Positions 1 to 8,270 of a DNA stretch of 64,000 bases are shown here, in pieces. Under the pieces are notes generated by a model. The model saw only the letters and a list, made by a program, of their open reading frames with translations. It was not told the origin of the DNA and searched no databases. This DNA comes from Caldilineaceae bacterium (GTDB lineage Bacteria > Chloroflexota > Anaerolineae > Caldilineales > Caldilineaceae), in assembly GCA_020634755.1 (NCBI GenBank), contig JACKBC010000040.1:1-64000 (forward strand). The letters are read 5' to 3'. Both the position numbers and the translations under genes were made by a program. Every line of letters starts with the position of its first letter. Position 1 is the first letter of the stretch.

Positions 1-1565
1 AAAAGCTGGCGAACAATGGGGAGTTGTCCAAAGAGACGCAACAATCACATGCTGCCTTTTACGCTGATTTCCTTGAACAGCACGACGTTGATATGGGTTC
101 GTCTCGCCAGGCAGCAGCCCTGTTGGCAATGGACCCAGAAGCTGAAAACTTCCGTGTGGCATGGGAGTGGGCCATTAAAAACGAATACTTAGATTTGCTC
201 CAACGCATGTTATCTGGCCTGGATGGATATTACCGCGGCCGCCGCCGCCTACACACGGGCAATGCAGCGCTACAGTTCGCTGCAGAAAAGGTGGAATCGA
301 TGGTTGCCACCTTTTCTCCTTCGCCAACCTGGCTGCGATTACTTGCCGATCTATATCGTCTGCGGGCTTTTTATGCCTGGATGGTAATCGCCGGCAGCCA
401 ATCGGAGCATCTGTTACATGCGAATTTAGACCTTCTATTACAGTTGGAAACTACCGGAGAAAATGTGGATCGGGATAGAGCTTATAGCCTACGAGCATTA
501 GGACTTATTACTTCCCAGCGAGATCGGGCGAGATCGCGCCGCTATTACGAACAGAGCCTGGCTTTGTATAGCAGCTTGAACGACACGGAGGGATTGGTAC
601 ATGTCACAGCTTTTTTGGCTGATTTGGCTTGGAATATAGGTGATTACAATATAGCCAGACGTCTTTTAGAGAGAGGATTGAAAATTCAACAAAATCTGAA
701 CGATCCCGAGCCGCGCGCTTCCCTGCTCAACTTATTGGGAATTGTGGCGCTGCATCAAGGACATGTAGATGAGGCCGAATCGCACCAAAGCGAGGCGCTG
801 GCCGTTGCGCAATCTATCGGTTACCAGGGACGACATGAGATGTTTCATTTGGGGGTTACGCTTGTTTGGTCCGGGAGATTTGACGAAGGTCGAGAACTGC
901 TGCTCGAAAGAATTCACCGCGACGATGGCGACGGAATGCCAGGCGCCTTGGCTGCCGCCTATGTTGGGTTGGGGGAAGCCCTGCTGCATCAAGGGGATTA
1001 TGCGCAAAGCCGCACATATGTACAAAAAGGGCTGGAAATTGCCAATGTGCATAAGTCGCCGCGCTTGATGGGGGATACGCTGCGGCTCTTGGGGCAGGTG
1101 GCATTTGTTGAAGGCCAAGATGATGAGGCTCATGCTGCACTGCAAGAAAGTGTAGCCGCTCTACGCTCCATTGAACAGCGCGGCTCGCTGGGCTGGTCGC
1201 TTGCCTGTCTTAGCTATGTGGCGTACGGACGGGGTGATAGAATTTCTGCTGAACAATATCTGGTTGAAGCCTTGCAGATTGCCCATGATACGGGCGCGTT
1301 CTTTCCGTGTCTGGTCGCTTTTCCAATGTATGCCCTTTTCCAACTCGATGATCGGAAAATCAAACGGGCTGTAGAAATTTATACACTGGCCGCCTATTTC
1401 CCATTTGTCGCCAATTCCAAATGGTTCGACGATGTGGCTGGACACCACGTGACTGCTGCAAGCACTTTGGCTTCCGTAAGACGAGTTGGACATGTTGATC
1501 AGGATGAATATCAAAGAATGCTGGGAGAAACTGCTGCTTGTATCATTGCCGAGCTGAACGGCTGA
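1..1565 (+). CDS. TPR-repeat regulatory protein, C-terminal part (5' end outside window)
   Basis: The frame is open from base 3 with no stop, so the gene begins upstream; a TTG at 24 is only an internal codon. About 520 residues are visible. They are almost wholly helical repeats of the tetratricopeptide type, for example the segments with R-A-Y-S-L-R-A-L-G, N-I-G-D-Y-N-I-A-R-R-L-L-E and H-Q-G-H-V-D-E-A-E. The first visible residues (H-A-A-F-Y-A-D-F-L, then E-N-F-R-V-A-W-E-W-A) match the junction that follows the ATPase domain in large NB-ARC/AAA-TPR regulators and BTAD or LuxR-like activators. The likely role is signal sensing through the TPR superhelix of such a regulator, but the effector and ATPase domains are not in view. 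The stop is TGA at 1563. Confidence 0.75.
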   Translation, partial: KLANNGELSKETQQSHAAFYADFLEQHDVDMGSSRQAAALLAMDPEAENFRVAWEWAIKNEYLDLLQRMLSGLDGYYRGRRRLHTGNAALQFAAEKVESMVATFSPSPTWLRLLADLYRLRAFYAWMVIAGSQSEHLLHANLDLLLQLETTGENVDRDRAYSLRALGLITSQRDRARSRRYYEQSLALYSSLNDTEGLVHVTAFLADLAWNIGDYNIARRLLERGLKIQQNLNDPEPRASLLNLLGIVALHQGHVDEAESHQSEALAVAQSIGYQGRHEMFHLGVTLVWSGRFDEGRELLLERIHRDDGDGMPGALAAAYVGLGEALLHQGDYAQSRTYVQKGLEIANVHKSPRLMGDTLRLLGQVAFVEGQDDEAHAALQESVAALRSIEQRGSLGWSLACLSYVAYGRGDRISAEQYLVEALQIAHDTGAFFPCLVAFPMYALFQLDDRKIKRAVEIYTLAAYFPFVANSKWFDDVAGHHVTAASTLASVRRVGHVDQDEYQRMLGETAACIIAELNG

Positions 1566-1712
1566 GGGGTAAGGTTTTGGTGACGCATGACTTTGGGGCA
1601 ATTTTATGGACGCTTTTAGAAAATGTATGTTTGTTCTGTGTGAAATTAAGAACCCCCATGCGGTAAACTGAGCATCTCCTTCTTCAACCCCACCGCCCCT
1701 CCAATCCAGTTG

Positions 1713-1721
1713 TGGTATAAT
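1713..1721 (+). promoter_or_regulatory. Extended -10 promoter element
   Basis: TGGTATAAT is a perfect extended -10 (TGN-TATAAT). No good -35 box lies 17 bases upstream, as expected for this class. It would drive the decayed PIN pair that starts at 1846. The rest of 1566-1845 shows nothing I can name. Confidence 0.4.
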
Positions 1722-1845
1722 CACGTTGACGGTAGATTATCCGTCTATTAAACTTAGATTTCCATGGATGCAAAACCGGACAGACTCTACTCGGTTTTTT
1801 CGGCATAATTCTCCAGAACCGTTTACGCCACAGAACGTGCAATTT

Positions 1846-2287
1846 ATGAAAATATATCTCGACAATTGTGCATTACAGCGCCCTTTAGACGACAAGTTAC
1901 AGACACGAATTCGACTAGAGGCCGAAGCGATTCTCTGTATTTTAGAACAGTGTAACGCTGGGGTTATTGATCTGATATCATCCGAAACGCTTGAGTGGGA
2001 GAGTGAGCAGAATCCGCTAGATATTCGTCGAGAGTATGGTGAATCAGCTTTAGAATCGGCAAAATTTTATGTGGTTGTAAGCGATGAAATTGAACATCGG
2101 GGCGCACGAGTTTGTTGACCTTGGGATCAAGCCCTTGGATGCATTACATCTTGCATCCGCAGAGGAGGCTGGCGCGGATTACTTCTGTACTTGTGACGAT
2201 AGATGATTGCGCCGAGCGAAAACGGTCAGTAACCTTAATATTGTGGTTGTAACGCCGCTTGAATTAGTTGAGGAGTTAAACATATGA
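1846..2287 (+). pseudogene. Decayed PIN-domain protein (toxin-like)
   Basis: Translation from ATG 1846 gives M-K-I-Y-L-D-N-C, the typical PIN-domain start with its first catalytic Asp, and continues to about 2098. There the frame ends in H-R-G-A-R-V-C-stop. Reading resumes one frame over from 2102 as A-H-E-F-V-D-L-G-I-K-P-L-D-A-L-H-L-A-S-A, the conserved C-terminal PIN motif, followed by D-Y-F-C-T-C-D-D. An in-frame TGA then interrupts the D-D-R-L-L-R-R-A-type motif, and the sequence carries on to a stop at 2285. One frameshift plus one nonsense codon make this a pseudogene. It overlaps the start of the next small gene by four bases, the usual arrangement of such pairs. Confidence 0.75.
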
Positions 2288-2517
2288 TAGCTGAAACCAA
2301 ACCATTAGCAGAGATAACACATGAAGCCATCCGCATATTATTTCGGGAAATGGGCGTTGTGAATACGGTCCGTTTCATCAATCAATATACAGCCGGATAT
2401 GGTAATTATACCTAAGAACGGCGCGAACTGTTTGCGGAGCAGACGTTAGAGGATCTGGTTAGTAAGATTAAACAACGTAGAGAACGCAGCATAAAGTCTG
2501 AGCCGAATGCTGAATAA
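2284..2517 (+). pseudogene. Small partner protein of the PIN gene, interrupted by a stop
   Basis: ATG 2284 overlaps the stop of the decayed PIN gene. The product would be 77 residues, reading through E-I-T-H-E-A-I-R-I-L and G-Y-G-N-Y-T. This is a small protein family common beside PIN-domain genes in cyanobacteria and Chloroflexota, but I cannot name it. A TAA at 2413, just after G-Y-G-N-Y-T, cuts the frame; the same frame continues with E-R-R-E-L-F-A-E-Q and ends at 2517. Both members of the pair are therefore broken. Confidence 0.6.
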
Positions 2518-2795
2518 GCAGCTATCCAATCACCACGCGCTTCTTCAACACCACCGGCCCCTGCAACCCAACAGATCCCCGAGCGGCTGCCACCCTTTGA
2601 GTTGGTTGCCTATACTCCGACAGCAGCCCCCCTCCGGCGCAGGTGAATAGCTCCGCTTGCTTGTATTGAAGCTAGCGCCATAGGAAATTCAGTGGATAAC
2701 ATGTAACTTTTTTGTTAAGCCAAGAAAATAGCCTCGGTTGCCACTAGCTCTCTTCGGTATCATGCGATTGTGGCCCTCCTCAAAATTCATACAGT

Positions 2796-2828
2796 TTGAC
2801 CAAGTGTACCACGCGTGGTACACTTGGT
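2796..2828 (+). promoter_or_regulatory. higBA promoter inside a perfect 30-bp palindrome
   Basis: Bases 2799-2828 are a perfect palindrome with its centre at 2813/2814. A sigma-70 promoter lies within it: -35 TTGACC at 2796-2801, a 17-base spacer and -10 TACACT at 2819-2824. The predicted transcription start (about 2831) falls on the ATG at 2832, so the toxin mRNA is probably leaderless. A palindrome covering both promoter boxes is what an XRE-family antitoxin would bind for autorepression. The palindrome and boxes are seen; repression by HigA is inferred. Confidence 0.7.
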
Positions 2829-2831
2829 TTC

Positions 2832-3191
2832 ATGAACGATGATCTGATTCTTCGAGTTATCTTCTTTCGGTCTCCTGCGGGACGAGAATCTGTTCGAGAT
2901 TGGTTGAAGGAACTTGACAAGGATGATCGCAAAACAATTGGCGAAGACATCAAGTTGGTGCAGTTTCGCTGGCCGCTTGGGCTGCCGCTGGTGCGCAAAA
3001 TGGAAGCCAATTTGTGGGAAGTGTGGAGCAATTTGAGTGGTGGGCGAATTGCGAGAGTCTTTTTTACGCTGCGGAATGGTGAGATGGCCTTGCTACATGG
3101 ATATGTGAAAAAGTCGCAAAAGACACCAGCGAGAGACTTGGAAACGGCCCAAAGGCGTCGAGATTTATGGTTAAACGAGCAAAGCATATGA
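2832..3191 (+). CDS. higB: HigB/Gp49-family toxin (RelE superfamily)
   Basis: A 119-residue protein of the phage Gp49-like HigB family, whose characterised members cleave mRNA on the ribosome. Seen: S-P-A-G-R-E-S-V-R-D-W-L near the start, V-R-K-M-E-A-N-L-W-E-V in the middle, R-V-F-F-T-L-R-N-G and L-L-H-G-Y-V-K-K-S-Q-K-T-P, the family's conserved core. ATG 2832 is chosen because an upstream start at 2796 would lie inside the promoter palindrome. No Shine-Dalgarno precedes it, in keeping with a leaderless transcript. The stop overlaps the antitoxin start as ATGA. The toxin-first order is typical of higBA. Confidence 0.88.
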   Translation: MNDDLILRVIFFRSPAGRESVRDWLKELDKDDRKTIGEDIKLVQFRWPLGLPLVRKMEANLWEVWSNLSGGRIARVFFTLRNGEMALLHGYVKKSQKTPARDLETAQRRRDLWLNEQSI

Positions 3192-3466
3192 ATCCATATA
3201 CAGGCAGTAATTTTGACGATTTCTTAGCCGAAGAAGGAATTTTGGAAGAAGTGTCCGCGCGCTCATTGAAACGCGTGCTGGCCATCCAACTAGAAGAGAT
3301 TATGGCAGAGACAGAGATGACCAAGTCGGGGTTGGCAGAGCTGCTGCAAACGAGTCGTTCACAGGTAGACCGTCTATTGGATCCAGAAAACACATCCATT
3401 ACGCTGGATTCATTGGAAAAGCTGGCGCGCGCGGTTGGACGACGGTTGCGAGTTGAGTTTGCCTGA
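3188..3466 (+). CDS. higA: HigA-type XRE antitoxin
   Basis: A 92-residue protein with a C-terminal helix-turn-helix: M-T-K-S-G-L-A-E-L-L-Q-T-S-R-S-Q-V-D-R-L-L, then a T-L-D-S-L-E-K-L-A-R-A-V-G extension. It should neutralise HigB and repress the operon through the 2799-2828 palindrome. The start at 3188 overlaps the toxin stop by four bases and gives translational coupling; an upstream GTG/ATG at 3167 is less likely. Confidence 0.88.
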   Translation: MNPYTGSNFDDFLAEEGILEEVSARSLKRVLAIQLEEIMAETEMTKSGLAELLQTSRSQVDRLLDPENTSITLDSLEKLARAVGRRLRVEFA

Positions 3467-4070
3467 TAGAGAATAGCCTGAAGCTTGACTTTCCTCCTGA
3501 CGTGATTCGCGTTGTGCATACGCATAGCAATCGGAAATTTGTGCTTGGTCAACAACGATCCCGCCGAACAGCTATTGGCGTTGACACTAGGAACCGCGCG
3601 CGATTTCGATATCTCTTGCCCGCTGGGAATTGGGCCGATACATGATCGAATATCGGCTAGCGCAACCGTTCGATGCCGAGGCCATTGCCAATCGCCACGC
3701 CCGCAGCTGGTGTGAGAACAATCGGCGTGCTCTCCACAACGCCGGCGTATCAACCATGAAGACGCACGGCGGCGCAGTGGCGCGCAACTGCCGGTACACG
3801 TGGTCACGATTGGAGGGGCTATAGACCATTTTGAACGTAGCGCCGATCAATTGCTCATTTTGGGCCGAACTCCAATGGGTCGGGCGACGGTTGTGTGTTT
3901 ACATTTCAATGACCCCAGTGAACAACGCTCTAGGCAGATTCATCGCGATTATTTATCCTCTTTGTTCCCCTTGGATTAGACCCCGCACCTTGCTTCGTCA
4001 CGGCATGCTTGAGGGACAATATTTTGACGCGCGCCGCCGCTACGCCGATGGCATAAAAAATGGTATAATC
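3467..4070. other. Gene-poor, decayed stretch
   Basis: About 600 bases with only broken frames. The one recognisable piece is an acetyltransferase N-terminus at 3642 (separate entry). A frame near 3835-3960 (L-I-L-G-R-T-P-M-G-R) is not recognised. No repeat family of this window occurs here. Confidence 0.5.
3642..3824 (+). pseudogene. GNAT acetyltransferase N-terminal relic
   Basis: From ATG 3642 the product reads M-I-E-Y-R-L-A, then D-A-E-A-I-A-N-R-H-A-R-S-W-C-E-N-N-R. This is the start of a GNAT-fold acetyltransferase (R-L-A-x-P-x-D-A-x-A-I-A-x-L-H-A-x-S-W). The frame ends at 3824 with no acetyl-CoA-binding R/Q-x-x-G-x-G/A loop, and no continuation is clear in other frames. It looks like a truncated remnant. 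Confidence 0.45.
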
Positions 4071-4079
4071 GCTGAGAAA
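4071..4079 (+). promoter_or_regulatory. Extended -10 promoter for the first sugar ABC operon
   Basis: TGGTATAAT is a perfect extended -10. Transcription would start near 4086 and give a leader of about 54 bases to the ATG at 4140. No convincing -35 is present. Confidence 0.5.
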
Positions 4080-4139
4080 TCCCCACAACCATCTCACAAA
4101 CAAATCGACTGACCTGTACATTTGGAAAAGGAGCCATCA

Positions 4140-5459
4140 ATGAACAAGCAACCATTGAGTCGACGCAGCTTTCTGCGGTTGAGCGCGGTCACGGCGGCCG
4201 GCGTGGCGCTGGTCGCCTGCGCGCCAGCGGCGGCGCCCTCTGGGGAGAGCGGTGGAGAGGCCGCACCTTCTGGTGAGCGCAAGGAATTGAGCATTTCCAT
4301 TGTTGATTATGTGGAGGAGACGCAGAAGGTGCTGGAAGATGACCTCTTTCCCAGCTTTGAAGCCGCCGCCATTGTGCCCAACTATACGGCCTGGGATCGC
4401 TACAATGAGGAGATGACCACCGCCTTTGCCGGCGGCGTCACGCCCGACCTTTTCCAGGGCGGCGCGGTCTGGGCGCCGCAGATGGCCAAGCGCGGTTGGT
4501 CGCTGGCGCTGGATGATTTTATTGCCGCGGCCAGCGATGAGTGGAATTGGGCCGATTGGTTCCCGGCGCTGCAGGATGACGCCACCATCGATGGCAAGGT
4601 GGTCGCCGTGCCCTATCGCTTTGATATTCGCAGCTTCTGGTATCGCCAGGATGTATTGGATGAAGTGGGCGCGGCCGGGCCACCCACCAACTGGGAAGAG
4701 CTGCGCGAATTCGCCAATGCCGCCACCGTGCGCGATGGCGATACGATCACGCGCGAAGGCTTCCACTATTCCAGCCCCGGCGGCTGGCAGAATGACCTTC
4801 AGCCTTACATGTACTTTATGGAAATGGCCGATGGCCAATTCCTCAGTGACGATCTCAGCACCTGCACGCTCGATTCGGATCCCTGTATTGAAGCCATGCA
4901 ATATGTGCACGCGCTGATTGTGGAAGATAAAGTGCAGCCCTATCCCGGTTTTGAAAATCAAGGCGATTTGCTGCCCATTGTGGCGGGAATGGCGGGCTCC
5001 ACCATGTCGTCATCCGACCCAGAGCGCGTCGCGCAGCAGTATGCGCCCGATGAGTTTGAGCAACTGCAAGTGACTTTGCCATTGCAGCATACGGTGCAGG
5101 CGACGCATGTGTGGGTCAACAAGTGGTTTATCTCCAGCTTGAGCAAGGAGCCGGAACTGACCTGGGATCTGCTTACGCACATGACCGGCGTGGAGAATCA
5201 GGAAAAGTACAGCGCGTCGGGTCTGTATCAGCCGCCGCGCCAGTCGTTGGAGAATGCGGCCTTTATGACCGACCGCATGAAGGTGCTCTTCCAGTCGACC
5301 ACCTATGCTCGGCCCTATCCCAAGCACTGGCGGCTCATTGAGCTGTTCCGTCCCTTTGCGCAGGAGCTGGAGCTGTGCCTCAGTGGTCAGCAGTCGCCCG
5401 AGGATACAATGACCAAGACCTGTGCGGCCATCAACGAGATTTTGGCCGAAGACGCGTAG
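4140..5459 (+). CDS. Sugar ABC transporter substrate-binding lipoprotein (CUT1)
   Basis: A 439-residue extracytoplasmic solute-binding protein of the MalE/UgpB type. The N-terminus has a twin-arginine motif (S-R-R-S-F-L-R), a hydrophobic stretch and a lipobox ending V-A-C, so it is probably Tat-exported and lipid-anchored. The C-A-P-A-A-A-P start of the mature part recurs in the window. The body carries the family's P-Y-R-F-D-I-R-S-F-W-Y-R-Q-D-V-L region. ATG 4140 is chosen for the AAAAGGAG ribosome site seven bases upstream. It is the first gene of an operon with two permeases. The substrate is probably a sugar or oligosaccharide, unknown in detail. Confidence 0.9.
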   Translation: MNKQPLSRRSFLRLSAVTAAGVALVACAPAAAPSGESGGEAAPSGERKELSISIVDYVEETQKVLEDDLFPSFEAAAIVPNYTAWDRYNEEMTTAFAGGVTPDLFQGGAVWAPQMAKRGWSLALDDFIAAASDEWNWADWFPALQDDATIDGKVVAVPYRFDIRSFWYRQDVLDEVGAAGPPTNWEELREFANAATVRDGDTITREGFHYSSPGGWQNDLQPYMYFMEMADGQFLSDDLSTCTLDSDPCIEAMQYVHALIVEDKVQPYPGFENQGDLLPIVAGMAGSTMSSSDPERVAQQYAPDEFEQLQVTLPLQHTVQATHVWVNKWFISSLSKEPELTWDLLTHMTGVENQEKYSASGLYQPPRQSLENAAFMTDRMKVLFQSTTYARPYPKHWRLIELFRPFAQELELCLSGQQSPEDTMTKTCAAINEILAEDA

Positions 5460-5460
5460 A

Positions 5461-5578
5461 AGCGTGAAAGAGTGACGGGGTGAAAGAGTGACAGAGTGAC
5501 AAGGTGAAAGGGGGTTAGCTAGCCGCGCTCACCTCTTCACCCTTTCACCTCTTCTCCTCTTCACCTTTTCAATAAAAA
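5461..5578. repeat. GA-rich/CT-rich inverted repeat between binding protein and permease
   Basis: A purine-rich left arm made of GTGAAAGAGTGA-type units is followed by a pyrimidine-rich right arm of CACCTCTTCACCC-type units. The mRNA would form a long imperfect hairpin. The same family occurs at 27618, 28164, 37229 and 41999, and inside coding genes near 48360 and 51241. Here it could protect the upstream mRNA or lower downstream expression, so that binding protein exceeds permease. That effect is inferred. Confidence 0.65.
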
Positions 5579-5590
5579 GAGGGCTCAACC

Positions 5591-6532
5591 ATGTCTACAT
5601 TAACGGCAGATTCCAGGCGCGCTGTCAATGTGGGCGCAGCGCCGTCCTTGCAAGAGCGGTGGCAGCGCTTTACGGGCAGCGAAACCTTTACGGCCTATCT
5701 CTTTTTGATGGCGCCACTGTTGATTCTGTTCGCCATTAAGATCTACCCGGTCTTTTACAACGTGTTTTTGAGCTTTACCAACTACGATCTCTTTTCCCCG
5801 CTGGAGTTTGTGGGGCTCAAAAATTACCGCGATGTGTTTGGCGCCGAGGTAAATATCAAGGCCATCCGCAACACGATTCTGTTTGCGGTGGGCGCCGTAC
5901 CCATTGGCACGACGCTGGCGCTGGTGGTGGCCGGCCTGCTCAACCAGCCCATTCGCGGGCGCATTCTCTTTCGCTTTCTCTTCTATCTGCCGGTGATCAC
6001 ATCGGTGGTGGTATCGGCCATGATCTGGCGCTATATTTATAGCCCGCAATTTGGCTTGCTCAACTATGCCATTGGCTTCTTTGGCATTCCGCCCCAGCAG
6101 TGGCTCAATGACCCCTCGCTGGCCATGCCCTCGCTGATCATCATCACCATTTGGGGCGCGCTGGGTGGCCACATGATTATTTTCCTGGCTGCGCTGCAAG
6201 ATGTGCCCAACGAACTGCGCGAGGCCGCGGCCATTGATGGCGCCAAGGGCTGGCAGACCTATCTGTATGTGGTGGTGCCGCTGCTGCGCCCGGTGATTCT
6301 CTTTGTGGTGGTCACCTATACCATTGGCATTTTCCGCAACTTTGGGTTGATCTTTTTGTTGACGCAAGGTGGTCCCCAAAACACAACCAACACGCTGGTG
6401 TGGGAAGTCTATCAGAATGCGTTTGGCTATTTGCGCTTTGGGCGGGCGGCGGCGCTGGCTATGGTGCTGCTCTTTACCATTTTGGTGATCACGGCGCTCA
6501 ACTTCCGCCTGCTGCGAGAGGAGAATACATAA
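5591..6532 (+). CDS. Sugar ABC transporter permease (MalF-like)
   Basis: A 313-residue inner-membrane permease with six hydrophobic segments. The first is A-Y-L-F-L-M-A-P-L-L-I-L-F. The cytoplasmic EAA loop, E-A-A-A-I-D-G-A-K-G-W-Q, contacts the ATPase. The start follows an AAGAGGG ribosome site. The stop TAA overlaps the next ATG by one base. It pairs with the following permease to form the channel for the binding protein at 4140. No ATPase gene is in the operon. Confidence 0.92.
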   Translation: MSTLTADSRRAVNVGAAPSLQERWQRFTGSETFTAYLFLMAPLLILFAIKIYPVFYNVFLSFTNYDLFSPLEFVGLKNYRDVFGAEVNIKAIRNTILFAVGAVPIGTTLALVVAGLLNQPIRGRILFRFLFYLPVITSVVVSAMIWRYIYSPQFGLLNYAIGFFGIPPQQWLNDPSLAMPSLIIITIWGALGGHMIIFLAALQDVPNELREAAAIDGAKGWQTYLYVVVPLLRPVILFVVVTYTIGIFRNFGLIFLLTQGGPQNTTNTLVWEVYQNAFGYLRFGRAAALAMVLLFTILVITALNFRLLREENT

Positions 6533-7434
6533 TGGCTGCTGTGGAAACCCGCAACCGGCTCATGGGGCCGCGCCTGTCAACCGGGTTGATCGCCATCTAT
6601 GGGGCGCTGATTCTGGTGGCCATCGCCACCACCATGCCCTTTTTGTGGATGGTGGCCACCTCGGTCAAATATGACCCGGACATCTTCTCCTATCCGCCGC
6701 GCTGGTTGCCCACCCAGGGCTTTGATTTTGGCAACTATGTGGACGCCTATCGGGCCATTGATATGGGGCGGCTCTTTCGCAACACGGCCATTGTGACGGT
6801 GGCCGACGTGCTGGCGCAGATTCTGCTGGGCGCCATGGCGGGCTATGTCTTTGCCCGGCTCAACTTTCCGGGCAAAAAGGTGATCTTCTTTAGCCTGCTG
6901 GCCACCATGATGGTGCCCTTTGAGGTGCTGGTGCTGCCCATCTTTCTGCTGGTGCGCGCCTTTCCGCTGGCGGGCGGCAATGATCTGCTGGGCCAGGGTG
7001 GGACGGGGCTGCTCAACACGTACAGCGGCGTCATCTTTCCCAATCTGGTTTCAGTCTTTGGCATCTTTCTGTTTCGCCAATTTTTTGTGGCCTTCCCGCG
7101 TGAAGTTGAAGAAGCAGCCATTATTGACGGCTGCTCGCTCTCCCGCGTCTTCTGGACCATTCTGCTGCCCAATGCCAAACCGGTCATGGGCACCATGGCG
7201 CTTTTCGCTTTCCTCTGGACTTGGAACGACTTTCTGTGGCCGCTGCTGGTCATCAAAGTGGATAGCCTGAATACGCTGCAACTAGGACTCTCTTCGTTTA
7301 ACCAAGAGACTGGCACGCGCTGGGCCGAACTCATGGCCGGCTCGGTCATGGTGACCATTCCGGTGATTTTGCTCTATCTTTTCTTGCAGCGCTTTTTGAA
7401 CCAGGGCATTGCGACGACGGGGCTGAAGGGGTAG
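6532..7434 (+). CDS. Sugar ABC transporter permease (MalG-like)
   Basis: A 300-residue permease, the second half of the channel. It has an N-terminal membrane segment, then T-T-M-P-F-L-W-M-V-A-T-S-V-K as in MalG, and an EAA loop E-E-A-A-I-I-D-G-C-S-L-S-R-V-F. The C-terminus ends G-I-A-T-T-G-L-K-G, the usual MalG-type tail. ATG 6532 is chosen because it overlaps the preceding stop (TAATG) and lies downstream of GAGAGGAG; longer upstream starts would overlap the first permease. Confidence 0.92.
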   Translation: MAAVETRNRLMGPRLSTGLIAIYGALILVAIATTMPFLWMVATSVKYDPDIFSYPPRWLPTQGFDFGNYVDAYRAIDMGRLFRNTAIVTVADVLAQILLGAMAGYVFARLNFPGKKVIFFSLLATMMVPFEVLVLPIFLLVRAFPLAGGNDLLGQGGTGLLNTYSGVIFPNLVSVFGIFLFRQFFVAFPREVEEAAIIDGCSLSRVFWTILLPNAKPVMGTMALFAFLWTWNDFLWPLLVIKVDSLNTLQLGLSSFNQETGTRWAELMAGSVMVTIPVILLYLFLQRFLNQGIATTGLKG

Positions 7435-7512
7435 AAAAATTCGCGCTATATCGGCATTTTATGGTACGATTGTTGTGGAACGTTTGTGCGGATTAGTGCC
7501 AAAGGATCTATT

Positions 7513-8268
7513 ATGACCACAGCAGTGTTAGAAGAAACAACTGGGGTTGAATCCCCCATTTATGTTGAAACATCTCACCTCATTACCGAGGACGACGAGC
7601 CCGTGGACAATATCTTTTCTGAAAAGCAGCAGCGTTTGCTGACCGAGCCGCTCTATACTTCATGGACTGGTCCTGGCGACGACCGGCCGTTTTTGGTGAC
7701 CGCCAATGTGGGCCTCTTTATGGTCAATCAAAATCCGGCCATTGTGCCGGATGTGCTCCTGAGCCTGGATGTGGTGATGCCCGAGGATTGGTGGTCCATG
7801 GAGGGACGCTCGTACGCGGTCTGGCAGCTTGGCAAGACGCCGGATTGTGTCATAGAAATCGTCTCTAACCGCAAGGGCAATGAATTAGGCGATAAGCTAA
7901 AACGGTATGAGCAGCTGCGCGTCCCCATCTACGTAGTGTTTGACCCCGATCTGCAGATACAGGATGAGCTTGTGGCGGTATACCTGCTCAATGGTTTTGG
8001 CTACCGTAAAGCAGACACCTGGTCCTTTCCAGAAATTGGGCTGGGCTTGACGCTGTGGGATGGTGAATTCGAGGACCGCAAAACAGAGTGGCTGCGCTGG
8101 ACCGATCTGGATGGAAATCTCATTGCCACTGGGGATGAACAGCGCGTGCGCGCCGAGCAGGAAGCTGCACGCGCCAAGCAGGAAGCTGCACGCGCCGAGC
8201 AGGAAAAGAGTCGCGCTGACCGCTTGGCCGCCCAATTACGTGCGGCCGGTATTGAACCGGAGGCCTGA
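7513..8268 (+). CDS. Uma2-family (DUF820) restriction-endonuclease-fold protein with coiled-coil tail
   Basis: A 251-residue protein of the Uma2 family, which is predicted to have a PD-(D/E)xK nuclease fold and is greatly expanded in cyanobacteria and Chloroflexota. Seen: V-P-D-V-L-L-S-L-D-V (the Asp region), P-D-C-V-I-E-I-V-S (the Glu region), then K-L-K-R-Y-E-Q-L and Y-V-V-F-D-P. The last 40 residues are a coiled coil built from three near-identical 21-base units at 8149-8211 (heptads R-A-E-Q-E-A-A, R-A-K-Q-E-A-A, R-A-E-Q-E-K-S), a replication-slippage product. ATG 7513 is preferred over GTG 7486 because AAAGGAT precedes it. The cellular role of the family is not established. Confidence 0.85.
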   Translation: MTTAVLEETTGVESPIYVETSHLITEDDEPVDNIFSEKQQRLLTEPLYTSWTGPGDDRPFLVTANVGLFMVNQNPAIVPDVLLSLDVVMPEDWWSMEGRSYAVWQLGKTPDCVIEIVSNRKGNELGDKLKRYEQLRVPIYVVFDPDLQIQDELVAVYLLNGFGYRKADTWSFPEIGLGLTLWDGEFEDRKTEWLRWTDLDGNLIATGDEQRVRAEQEAARAKQEAARAEQEKSRADRLAAQLRAAGIEPEA

Positions 8269-8270
8269 AC

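Noticed and set aside
2520..2600. Possible C-terminal gene relic on the minus strand (L-Q-G-P-V-V-L-K-K-R-V-V-I-G-stop)
   Set aside because: A weakly similar string occurs near 1680-1712, but the frames are too short to assign to any family.
3064..3807. 247-codon open frame on the minus strand
   Set aside because: It is antisense to the higBA genes, has a Ser/Arg/Cys-rich composition and no domain.
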